A program made the translations under genes and the position numbers. This document shows positions 1 to 5,496 of a stretch of DNA of 7,928 nt, piece by piece (the stretch's first letter is position 1; every line of letters starts with the position of its first letter). This stretch comes from Desulfobacteraceae bacterium (GTDB lineage: Bacteria; Desulfobacterota; Desulfobacteria; Desulfobacterales; SURF-7): assembly GCA_030619585.1 (NCBI GenBank), contig JAUXBD010000046.1, positions 1 through 7,928 on the forward strand, given 5' to 3'. The notes below the pieces were generated by a model that saw only the letters and a list, made by a program, of their open reading frames with translations, was not told the origin of the DNA and did no database searches.

Positions 1-26
1 AAATTCTTTATATTGGGCTTTTCTGG

Positions 27-46
27 ATTCCGGCGTTCGCCGGAAT
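27..46. repeat. Short palindromic intergenic repeat (REP-like)
   Basis: A perfect inverted repeat has arms attccggcg and cgccggaat separated by tt. It sits in the wider context ctgg...atgacga. Elements of this 'ATTCCGGC...GCCGGAAT' type are widespread multi-copy intergenic palindromes in proteobacterial genomes (established knowledge in general terms). It lies about 85 nt past the stop of the minus-strand gene. No T-run follows on either strand, so a classical intrinsic terminator is not supported, although a transcript hairpin could protect 3' ends. No second copy is present in this window. Confidence 0.6.
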
Positions 47-131
47 GACGATTCGCAATTAATTGCCTGATTTTTTAATGAAAATATGTCAAGATATAAA
101 ATCCGAAAACTCAAGTATATTCTGTTAGTAG

Positions 132-857
132 TTAAACCTGTTGTGCATATGCCAACTTTTTGTTTTCACTTTTTAGAATATTTGCAACCGTAGACGCAAA
201 CCATCTGCCTTTACCTGAGAATGTAGGTATCCCGTTTGATTCAAAATAGTGGGCTACCTCCTTAAAAGGTACGTTGTTGTTCCGTAAGTCCTTTATGACT
301 TGAATTATTTTTGCTTTATCCTCGGAAGTAGCCTTTTTCGCAGCTGGTTGCTGCGAGTCCGATAATGCACAATGATCGCTTTGTTCTGAAGACACGTCAC
401 CATTTTCATCAACAGTTCTCTTTTTTTGGGATCTTATTAGTTCTTGCGTCATCTCCATAACAGAACTCAAATCTTTTACCTTTTTCTTCAAAGGACCATT
501 GCCTTGCCGATAGGCCGGGGGCGTTCCGGTTTTAGCTCCTGACATCTCCTCCAATGTGCAGGCTATGCTTTGCAATGCGCCCACTCTTAGCTCTTCTATT
601 TGAATCCTTCGCTCTTCTATCTGAAAGGTCTTTTTCTGACATTCAATGCTGTTATCCAAATAATCTCTGATAATCTGTACTCCTTCATAAAGAAGGGGCA
701 TGGATTGTTCTGAAGACATAAAGGGTTGTTTATTCGATTCGGGTCGGCTGTTTTTGTTGAATCTTTCATTGCCAGCATTTTGATGGGAGTTATGATGTCT
801 GCGGAATTGGTCTTTTTTGTTGCTTCCATTTCTAAGATTGTATAGAAAGTTATCCAT
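132..857 (-). CDS. Coiled-coil protein with recombinase-like C-terminal DNA-binding segment
   Basis: This 241-residue soluble protein has no signal peptide or membrane segment. Residues 1-50 are polar and rich in Asn, Arg, Lys and His, probably disordered. Residues 55-105 form a charged helical stretch (QIEERRIQIEELRVGALQSI) likely to be a coiled coil. Residues 106-178 are a low-complexity linker. Residues 181-229 read IIQVIKDLRNNNVPFKEVAH, then SNGIPTFSGKGRW, then STVANILKS. This matches the pattern of the 'Recombinase' domain of large serine recombinases, where a helix-turn-helix is followed by NGIPT..G.RW..STV..IL. The catalytic resolvase domain is absent, so DNA binding without recombination is the inference. 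The start is supported by GGAGG at 862-866, four nt before the ATG. No neighbour on the same strand is near it. It could be a regulator, a phage- or plasmid-derived accessory protein, or a partitioning-like factor. The gene is secure; its role is unknown. Confidence 0.8.
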   Translation of the reverse strand: MDNFLYNLRNGSNKKDQFRRHHNSHQNAGNERFNKNSRPESNKQPFMSSEQSMPLLYEGVQIIRDYLDNSIECQKKTFQIEERRIQIEELRVGALQSIACTLEEMSGAKTGTPPAYRQGNGPLKKKVKDLSSVMEMTQELIRSQKKRTVDENGDVSSEQSDHCALSDSQQPAAKKATSEDKAKIIQVIKDLRNNNVPFKEVAHYFESNGIPTFSGKGRWFASTVANILKSENKKLAYAQQV

Positions 858-1495
858 TAAGCCTCCATTAAAAAAATTATTAAACTCACAAATTATGTTA
901 ATTTAGGTATCTTAAGCCTAACGCAGTAGTTATTAGGTTAACACTGCTCTATCTACAGATGCTATCATAGTTTGCAAATATTATGCCCAAAACATTAAAA
1001 ATGGAAGTATGCTTAAATATTGTCTGTAACAAAATGAGATATTGATAGCAAGTTCAAGGCAGACACGGGAATTGGCTGAAACAGCATTTTTCAGACAGGC
1101 ACTAAACAATAATGAATTCTTTTAAGCACTATGCAGTGGCAACGACGAAACCATACAACTTTAATTGTGTTCAAAAAACGACTAACTTTTTTTAAGCTAT
1201 AATAACAGCGATTTATCATACCAACAAATAAAGTTGTCAGAACAATAAAAATTGTAGCCATTTATGGCATATAGTGGACGATAAAGCGCTATTCACGCAC
1301 CTATTCGGGAAACTGTTTCACGCTTATCAGGAAAGGAAACAACTATTCACTATCATTCACAAATTTACCCGCAAAATCATTTAACCCTTTAAAGGCTTTT
1401 TCTCACAACATATTTGACACATAATTGTATTCCTGGTATGTAATTTGAATATACAGTGTCTATGTAAATATACAATTAGGAGGTAAAACACACAA
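858..1495. other. Long AT-rich intergenic region
   Basis: No credible coding region was found on either strand in these 638 bases. The region separates two divergently transcribed genes, so it should hold both promoters. Only the rightward one (1414-1442) is convincing. Minor structures are a 12-bp palindrome gccat-tt-atggc at 1257-1268 and an inverted pair acaacttt (1155-1162) / aaagttgt (1230-1237), either of which may be chance. Short loose repeats of ctattcac/ctgtttcac type lie at about 1288-1365. I see no tRNA-like, rRNA-like or insertion-sequence-end signature. Confidence 0.5.
1414..1442 (+). promoter_or_regulatory. Sigma70-type promoter for the propeller lipoprotein gene
   Basis: A perfect -35 box TTGACA (1414-1419) is followed by a 17-nt spacer and the -10 hexamer TATGTA (1437-1442). 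The -10 is preceded by TGG, giving an extended -10. Transcription would begin near 1449, leaving a leader of about 47 nt that contains AGGAGGT at 1478-1484. The -10 itself is a weak match (3 of 6), offset by the ideal -35, the spacing and the TG extension. Confidence 0.55.
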
Positions 1496-2611
1496 ATGGT
1501 ACACAGTATTATTAAAGAAAGATATTTAAATCATAGTAGAATATTTGTTTTTTTTTGCATGATCATATTGATTGTAACAGGCTGTGAAAGTAGGGACTCC
1601 AACACCCCACCCCCTGTTGATGAGCAAATCATATTCGGGGGACCCGGGCCGGACACCGTAATTGACACTATTAGTGTTAGTGACGCGCCCTGGGGTGTGG
1701 CTGCCACACCGGACGGAAGTAAGGTGTATGTTACAAATTCAGGCGCTGATGAAGTAACGGTGATAAGCACCTCAGACAATAGTGTCGCGGGTACAATCGA
1801 TACACCTAATGTGTCGGGCGGTTCTCCAAGGGGCATAGCAGTATCAGGAAACTATGTATACGTTGCAAACTATTTTGATAATACAGTCTCAAAAATTTAC
1901 ACAACAACCAATTTGGTCGTCCTGGATATAGATGTGGGGAGCAAACCCCAGTATCTGGCAGCATCTGGGGGCTATGTTTATGTGACAAATTTTATTGGTG
2001 ACACTGTATATGTTATTGAAACGGCAACCAACGACGTAATTGAGATGATTACGGTTGGTGACGGCCCTACCGGCATAGCAGTATCAGTATCACCTGACGG
2101 CAGCTATGTATACGTTGCTAACTATTTTGATGATACAGTCTCAAGAATTGACATTACTCTTCCCATGATGAGTGTAATCGATGACCCAATCACTGTGGGA
2201 AACGCCCCCAAGGGGGTTGCGGTAACACCTGATGGACGATATGTATATGTGGCAAATTCAGCACAAGAAAAAAATGATGATGGTAACCCTGTGTATGATG
2301 ATGGTAACCCTGTGTATACAGTATCGGTAATTGACACTGACGACGATAGTGTTTCTACTATTAGGGTGGGAAAAACCCCAAGCGGAATAGCCGTATCACC
2401 TGACGGAACCCACATGTACGTGACCAATTGGTCAAGTGAATCGGTGTCGGTCATTAATGTCAATGACGTTAGCTATGAGGGAGAAATCTTACTCGGCTAC
2501 GAAGGCTCTAAGCCTCTGGGAATAGCAATAACAGAAATTGCCGGCACAGGTGCTGTTTATGTTTATGTGGCAAATGAAAACATCGATGCGGTTACCGTGA
2601 TAGGAGAATAG
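1496..2611 (+). CDS. YVTN-repeat seven-bladed beta-propeller lipoprotein
   Basis: This 371-residue exported lipoprotein has a hydrophobic signal segment at about 16-29 ending in the lipobox IVTGC, with acylated Cys30. The mature region holds seven YVTN-family units. Their signature strands (YVTN or YVAN) are at about 78-81, 122-125, 162-165, 206-209, 251-254, 308-311 and 357-360, each with the usual G(I/V)AV.PDG lead-in and D.VSVI trail. The N-terminal strand TVIDTISVSDAP (54-65) can supply the last strand of blade 7, closing the ring, so the propeller looks complete. Such proteins are surface or periplasmic scaffolds, and no enzymatic residues are evident. The start is set by AGGAGGT at 1478-1484, with a somewhat long spacing. 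Blade 5 carries an insertion with an exact tandem repeat (DDGNPVY twice), and blades 2 and 4 are nearly identical in DNA. The gene is preceded by its own promoter and is convergent with the minus-strand genes. The family call is firm; ligand and role are unknown. Confidence 0.92.
   Translation: MVHSIIKERYLNHSRIFVFFCMIILIVTGCESRDSNTPPPVDEQIIFGGPGPDTVIDTISVSDAPWGVAATPDGSKVYVTNSGADEVTVISTSDNSVAGTIDTPNVSGGSPRGIAVSGNYVYVANYFDNTVSKIYTTTNLVVLDIDVGSKPQYLAASGGYVYVTNFIGDTVYVIETATNDVIEMITVGDGPTGIAVSVSPDGSYVYVANYFDDTVSRIDITLPMMSVIDDPITVGNAPKGVAVTPDGRYVYVANSAQEKNDDGNPVYDDGNPVYTVSVIDTDDDSVSTIRVGKTPSGIAVSPDGTHMYVTNWSSESVSVINVNDVSYEGEILLGYEGSKPLGIAITEIAGTGAVYVYVANENIDAVTVIGE
1852..2144 (+). repeat. Near-identical blade repeat within the propeller gene
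   Basis: The 41 nt at 1852-1892 and 2104-2144 differ at only two positions and lie 252 nt (84 codons) apart in frame. They encode YVYVANYFDNTVS and YVYVANYFDDTVS. A 16-nt block, ggcatagcagtatcag, also recurs at 1832-1847 and 2072-2087. DNA identity this high between blades, when other blades have diverged, suggests recent duplication or gene conversion. Confidence 0.75.
2276..2317 (+). repeat. Perfect 21-bp tandem duplication
   Basis: Two identical 21-bp units (2276-2296 and 2297-2317) lie in frame inside the propeller gene and encode DDGNPVY twice (residues 261-274). They fall in the loop before the third strand of blade 5, where length change would be tolerated. The exact identity indicates a recent slippage event. 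Confidence 0.9.
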
Positions 2612-2802
2612 GCTAAAACAAGGCTTGCGGCCACGGCAGACAGGTTCTGTCTGGCTACAACAAACACCATAACACTGTCCACAAGGATCGCAAGACGGGC
2701 AGGTATAAATTTGGCAAGACCGTCTATTCTGGCAACAGCTTTTTTAAAACATAGATACTTCTCATTTCTATAACCCACCATGAAGTCAAGGGTATTGACC
2801 AT
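2563..2802 (-). pseudogene. cbiB: cbiB/cobD fragment (adenosylcobinamide-phosphate synthase relic)
   Basis: The frame reads MVNTLDFMVGYRNEKYL, then CFKKAVARIDGLAKFIPARL. This matches the internal CbiB/CobD signature NTLDSMVGYKNERY..FG.A.AR.DD..N.IPARL (recalled family pattern). CbiB is an inner-membrane enzyme of about 300-320 residues that joins the aminopropanol side chain to cobyric acid in cobalamin synthesis. Only about 50 residues of middle sequence survive, at about 2653-2802. The usual 170 or so N-terminal residues and the C-terminal third are missing. Conserved positions are altered (DSM to DFM, FG to FK, DD to DG), as expected for a decaying copy. The ATG at 2802 lies one base after the LUD gene stop codon and has no Shine-Dalgarno sequence. 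The frame then runs open, without homology, into the antisense of the propeller gene end. A functional mini-protein is very unlikely. Confidence 0.7.
2637..2653. terminator. Weak stem-loop between convergent genes
   Basis: Arms cagacag and ctgtctg form a perfect 7-bp stem around the loop gtt, 26 nt after the propeller gene stop. No T-tract follows on either strand. It is therefore only a candidate terminator or 3'-end stabiliser, and it may simply be a chance structure at the edge of the cbiB relic. Confidence 0.25.
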
Positions 2803-2803
2803 T

Positions 2804-3457
2804 TTAAAAACCAAGGTCTTCGTTTATTAACACGATTTTCACCCTTCCACCGGGAAACGACTTTTCAGTAATTGTCCAGGTGTTGCAGATTCGGTCAGGA
2901 CTTTTGCATTCCTCACAATATGAAATTTTTGCGCAGGGTGTTTTCTTGTCCAGCCTCATTGTATTTATTGGGGCAGCATAGTTTTTAATACGATACATTG
3001 CCTCATCTATGTCCGGCACAATTTTGTTCCTTCCGGAAATCACAACAACATTTTTCGGGCCAAAAGTCAGGGCAGCGATTCGGTTGCCTATCATATCAAG
3101 ATTTACAAGTTTTCCGGTTTCAGTTACAGCATTGGTTCCCGTAATAAACAGATCGCAAAGCAAGGCCTGCCTGCGGCGCTCAAGACTATCTTCCCTGGAT
3201 ATACTCTTATCAAAAGTATCCAGCACCTCCATATCCGGGCTATCCTTTAATACATCATAAAGCCCAATGGATGTGAATGTGAGGGAACCTCCCCAGGAGA
3301 TGGTCTTAGGCTTTATTTTTGTGATAATATCCTCCAGCACAATCTTTTTAGCATCTTCTTTATTGTCTGCCAAAAAAACTTCGAAATTGTTTTCCTCCAG
3401 CGCCTGTTTAAGATCAGCCAGCCTGGAATTCCAGTAGTTTTCAATAGGTTTATCCAT
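2804..3457 (-). CDS. LUD-domain protein (LutC/YkgG-like, DUF162)
   Basis: This 217-residue cytosolic protein has the full LUD-family pattern: WGGS at 55-58, GTNAVTETGKLVNLDMIGNR at 107-126, FGPK at 132-135, NKIV at 144-147 and AAP.N..RL at 161-169. A Cys cluster C175-x5-C181-x2-C184-x6-C191 within TPC...C..CKSPDRIC could bind metal or an Fe-S centre. This Cys-containing standalone form is common in strict anaerobes and is usually annotated 'lactate utilization protein'. The biochemical link to lactate oxidation is proven only for LutABC-type systems, and no lutA/lutB partner is visible here. The start is well set by AGGAGGT at 3461-3467, four nt before the ATG. The gene lies 153 nt after the PilZ gene on the same strand and may be co-transcribed with it. 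The cbiB relic abuts its stop codon. Confidence 0.9.
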   Translation of the reverse strand: MDKPIENYWNSRLADLKQALEENNFEVFLADNKEDAKKIVLEDIITKIKPKTISWGGSLTFTSIGLYDVLKDSPDMEVLDTFDKSISREDSLERRRQALLCDLFITGTNAVTETGKLVNLDMIGNRIAALTFGPKNVVVISGRNKIVPDIDEAMYRIKNYAAPINTMRLDKKTPCAKISYCEECKSPDRICNTWTITEKSFPGGRVKIVLINEDLGF

Positions 3458-3483
3458 TTTACCTCCTGTTTTTTATCAGGATT

Positions 3484-3627
3484 TTATATTCTAATAGAAA
3501 CAATAAGGAAAAGTGCTGCTTCGATGAATTCAACCATTGCTCCGATTCTGCTGTCTTTCATTATGGCTGTATTCAGTGTGATGGCTTCCGGCAGTAATAT
3601 GGGGGTCTCTTTAGCTTGCTCTCCTCT
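3484..3627 (-). pseudogene. Unidentified coding remnant upstream of the LUD gene
   Basis: Between the PilZ stop and the LUD start, the minus strand holds an open frame with protein-like composition: LLPEAITLNTAIMKDSRIGA followed by MVEFIEAALFLIVSIRI and a TAA at 3484-3486. The last 20 residues are amphipathic or hydrophobic, like the C-terminal helix of a membrane protein. The frame has no usable start of its own with a Shine-Dalgarno sequence, and it overlaps the PilZ 3' end in a different frame. It looks like the C-terminal tail of a lost upstream gene, but I do not recognise the family. It could also be a fortuitous open frame. Confidence 0.35.
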
Positions 3628-4129
3628 CTACCCACCACTGCCTTCTTTCAATACCGCCTGCCAATTGTAGAGAGCTGGGCTTTCGTCTATCAGCACTCTG
3701 TCTACGATCTTTTACAGGATCACCAGTATGGCTATTTATAATATTTTTCAGATGAAATATCTGCTCATATCTAAGTTTACCGAATTTTAAACAACGCTGT
3801 TTCCCTGCCCTATGATATAGTGCATTATATCTTTTTAATTCTGCCACAGTTTTGCATGGTATCTTATTCAACATACTGCTTTCGCTATTCACAGTTATTG
3901 ACATATCATAGAAGTCACTAAACAGATTGGCTACGGCTCTTTTACTATTCAACCACCAGGCCCATGCTGTGTTTTTACCTTGATCATAATGAACTTTAAG
4001 TCCTCCCATGCTTATATTTATCACTTTGCCCCTATTAGCTTTATTTGAATCACAATCAGTGTAAACATCAGATACAAGCTCAAACCTTTCATGTTCTCTT
4101 CTACTGGTTGACTTTATACTTTTAGCCAT
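3611..4129 (-). CDS. PilZ-domain protein, probable c-di-GMP receptor
   Basis: This 172-residue cytosolic protein has both halves of the PilZ c-di-GMP signature: RxxxR as R11-EHE-R15 and NxSxxG as N38-I-S-M-G-G43 (the D/NxSxxG motif). The remaining barrel strands and helix extend to about 131 (RCLKFGKLRYEQIFHLKNII). The C-terminal tail (141-172) is Arg-rich with DRR and ERR triplets (DRRQSADRRK, ERRQWWVERR). From memory, such tails occur on some deltaproteobacterial PilZ proteins. Single-domain PilZ proteins relay c-di-GMP levels to motility, polysaccharide or other partners; the target here is unknown. GGGAG at 4138-4142, eight nt before the ATG, supports the start. A strong promoter lies about 100 nt upstream. 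The LUD gene follows downstream on the same strand. Confidence 0.87.
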   Translation of the reverse strand: MAKSIKSTSRREHERFELVSDVYTDCDSNKANRGKVINISMGGLKVHYDQGKNTAWAWWLNSKRAVANLFSDFYDMSITVNSESSMLNKIPCKTVAELKRYNALYHRAGKQRCLKFGKLRYEQIFHLKNIINSHTGDPVKDRRQSADRRKPSSLQLAGGIERRQWWVERRAS

Positions 4130-4438
4130 GGCTTAAACTCCCTTTTTCATGGTTAGGTAAAAGATTTTTCGACTCGTAGTCCCTTTGCTCGCTTAGATCC
4201 AGCTCCATTTTTCTGCATATTGTGGAAGGAGTCGGTAATATAGGAAATATTCTTTCTTATGTCAAAACAAAAATAGACCTCAACTAGAAATCTTTTTCTA
4301 ATGAAGATCAAACACATAATTTTTTCAATAACAAATAATAAATAAAAGCACAAAACATCCTTGAATATGCAACGATTTATGGTATCAAGTATTTATGCGG
4401 CATTTAAGCTGTACAATATATATGTAAAGGAGCTTAAT
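4130..4438. other. Divergent intergenic spacer
   Basis: These 309 bases separate the PilZ gene from the STN-barrel gene. They hold the minus-strand promoter and leader described above. On the plus strand the only -10-like element is TACAAT at 4412-4417, with no good -35, and it would leave a leader of only about 15 nt. Short open frames in both directions lack ribosome-binding sites and protein-like composition. No RNA gene was recognised. Confidence 0.5.
4237..4265 (-). promoter_or_regulatory. Strong sigma70-type promoter for the PilZ gene
   Basis: On the minus strand, TTGACA (4260-4265, a perfect -35) is followed by exactly 17 nt and TATATT (4237-4242, 5 of 6 for the -10). Initiation near 4230 would give a leader of about 100 nt before the PilZ ATG. 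This is the best promoter match in the window. It may also drive the LUD gene. Confidence 0.7.
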
Positions 4439-4441
4439 ATG
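4426..4441 (+). promoter_or_regulatory. Ribosome-binding site that fixes the STN-barrel start
   Basis: AAAGGAG (within 4426-4432) lies six nt before the ATG at 4439. The same frame is open upstream to a TTG at 4361, but that start has no Shine-Dalgarno sequence. It would also add 26 residues in front of an already long signal-peptide n-region. The 4439 start is preferred. Confidence 0.8.
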
Positions 4442-5356
4442 GGTAATAGTGGTTACTCAAATATGACCACCCTGGTTGCGGATAAAGGCCTTTTTTTGTT
4501 AATACTGCTGACTGTTTTTGGCGTTCTTGTAAGTAACGCTGCCTACGCTGGGAGCGACGTAAAACAATATTCGGCTCAAAAAATATCATTAGATTATAAG
4601 GATGTTGATATTCGTGACATTCTTACTATTTTAGGGGCGATAAGCGGCAAGAAATTTATTATTGGCCATGATGTTAAGGGAAAAGTAACTTTAAAATGCG
4701 ACAATATCCCATGGGACAAAGCCCTTAAGAAAATCACAAAAATAGCCCGGCTAAAAGCGGTTGAAAAAAAAGGCGTTATATATATTAGCTCTTCGTCTAA
4801 GACCAAAATAAAGACGGAACTATCGTCACTGTCCATAGAATCCTTTTATATGAGCCTAAACAGCATCTATGCCATAAGCAACCTGGATGAACAGCAGACA
4901 CAAGACAAATTCACCGGCAATATTGATATCGATTTTGACGACTCCATGGGTTTTCAATTAAGGGGCGGGTATATTGTAAACAAGCGCTTTTCAGTCGAAG
5001 CCATACTTGAAACAATAATGGCTTTCAATTCAAAATTGGGAGAAGGTAATGACGATGATATAAGAGTGTTGGCTCTGACCATAAACGGCAAGGGGTTTTT
5101 ACCTCTTGAAGGGAAATATAAACCTTATGCAATGATCGGCGTGGGTGCAATGCATGCATATGAAGATATCTCTTTTGACGAAGAAAGCTCAAAGACAGGT
5201 GATTTGGGATTTGCAATCCGGTGCGGGCTTGGTCTTGATATAATAATAACCCCAAACCTGTCTCTTGGAATGGAGGTGGGCTCTGTTTTAGGCTCCGGCA
5301 GTGTAAAACATATTCAATTCACACCGCTTGCCTTTGGTGTAACATACCATTTTTAG
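4439..5356 (+). CDS. STN-domain plus outer-membrane beta-barrel fusion protein
   Basis: This exported protein of 305 residues has a signal peptide with hydrophobic core 17-31 and probable cleavage after AYA (35-37). Residues about 48-118 form a secretin/TonB short N-terminal (STN) domain: KISLDYKDVDIRDILTIL, then SGKKFIIGHDVKGKVTLKC, then NIPWDKAL and VIYIS. This closely resembles the repeat preceding the secretin pore in PilQ-type proteins. Residues about 135-305 look like a small, probably eight-stranded, outer-membrane barrel with alternating strands, YKPYAMIGVGAMHAY near 237-252, and a terminal aromatic GVTYHF typical of Bam-recognised proteins. In known proteins STN domains precede secretin pores or TonB-dependent transducer barrels, and neither is present here. 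The inference is a periplasm-facing sensory or binding domain tethered to an OmpA/OmpW-sized barrel. No operon partner is close; the next gene starts 240 nt downstream. Domain calls are strong, function is unknown. Confidence 0.85.
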   Translation: MGNSGYSNMTTLVADKGLFLLILLTVFGVLVSNAAYAGSDVKQYSAQKISLDYKDVDIRDILTILGAISGKKFIIGHDVKGKVTLKCDNIPWDKALKKITKIARLKAVEKKGVIYISSSSKTKIKTELSSLSIESFYMSLNSIYAISNLDEQQTQDKFTGNIDIDFDDSMGFQLRGGYIVNKRFSVEAILETIMAFNSKLGEGNDDDIRVLALTINGKGFLPLEGKYKPYAMIGVGAMHAYEDISFDEESSKTGDLGFAIRCGLGLDIIITPNLSLGMEVGSVLGSGSVKHIQFTPLAFGVTYHF

Positions 5357-5455
5357 ACCTCATTTCTCATGAAAAACATCAAAGACAAAGATAAAAGAAC
5401 TTAGAGCTTGCTCAAAAACAACTTCATATTTTTTTCATCAACTATTGACAAAAAA

Positions 5456-5484
5456 TTGCTAATAAGTGATTGTAATTCGATAAT
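5456..5484 (+). promoter_or_regulatory. Candidate promoter for the TPR lipoprotein gene
   Basis: TTGCTA (5456-5461) and GATAAT (5479-5484) are separated by 17 nt, giving matches of 4 of 6 and 5 of 6. A TTGACA at 5445-5450 has no properly spaced -10. Closer to the gene, a perfect TATAAT at 5542-5547 has no good -35 and could be an alternative start site. The -10 at 5479-5484 lies inside an inverted repeat. Confidence 0.4.
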
Positions 5485-5496
5485 TATTAATTATCG
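5478..5496. promoter_or_regulatory. Inverted repeat overlapping the promoter (operator candidate)
   Basis: cgataatt and aattatcg form a perfect 8-bp inverted repeat around att. It covers the predicted -10 and the start site. A second inverted pair, attgcta (5455-5461) and tagcaat (5499-5505), encloses it, with a different centre of symmetry. The position suits a dimeric repressor site. High AT content raises the chance of coincidence. Confidence 0.35.

Noticed and set aside
88..93. Minus-strand TTGACA beyond the first gene
   Set aside because: No -10 element follows at 16-18 nt and no gene lies downstream within the window.
1155..1237. Inverted pair acaacttt/aaagttgt as insertion-sequence ends
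   Set aside because: The arms are only 8 bp and 67 nt apart, with no target duplication and no transposase remnant between them.
1806..2463. Minus-strand open frames antisense to the propeller gene
   Set aside because: They mirror the repetitive codon pattern of the propeller repeats and have no independent start signals.
4153..4353. Minus-strand 66-residue open frame upstream of the PilZ gene
   Set aside because: It has no ribosome-binding site, and its upstream part lies ahead of the PilZ promoter. Composition is that of translated AT-rich spacer.
4361..4438. N-terminal extension of the STN-barrel gene from a TTG at 4361
   Set aside because: It lacks a Shine-Dalgarno sequence and puts 26 extra residues before the signal peptide. 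The ATG at 4439 has AAAGGAG at ideal spacing.
5369..5438. atgaaaaa/tttttcat pair as terminator of the STN-barrel gene
   Set aside because: The arms are purely A/T-rich and separated by 54 nt, and the structure would be unstable.
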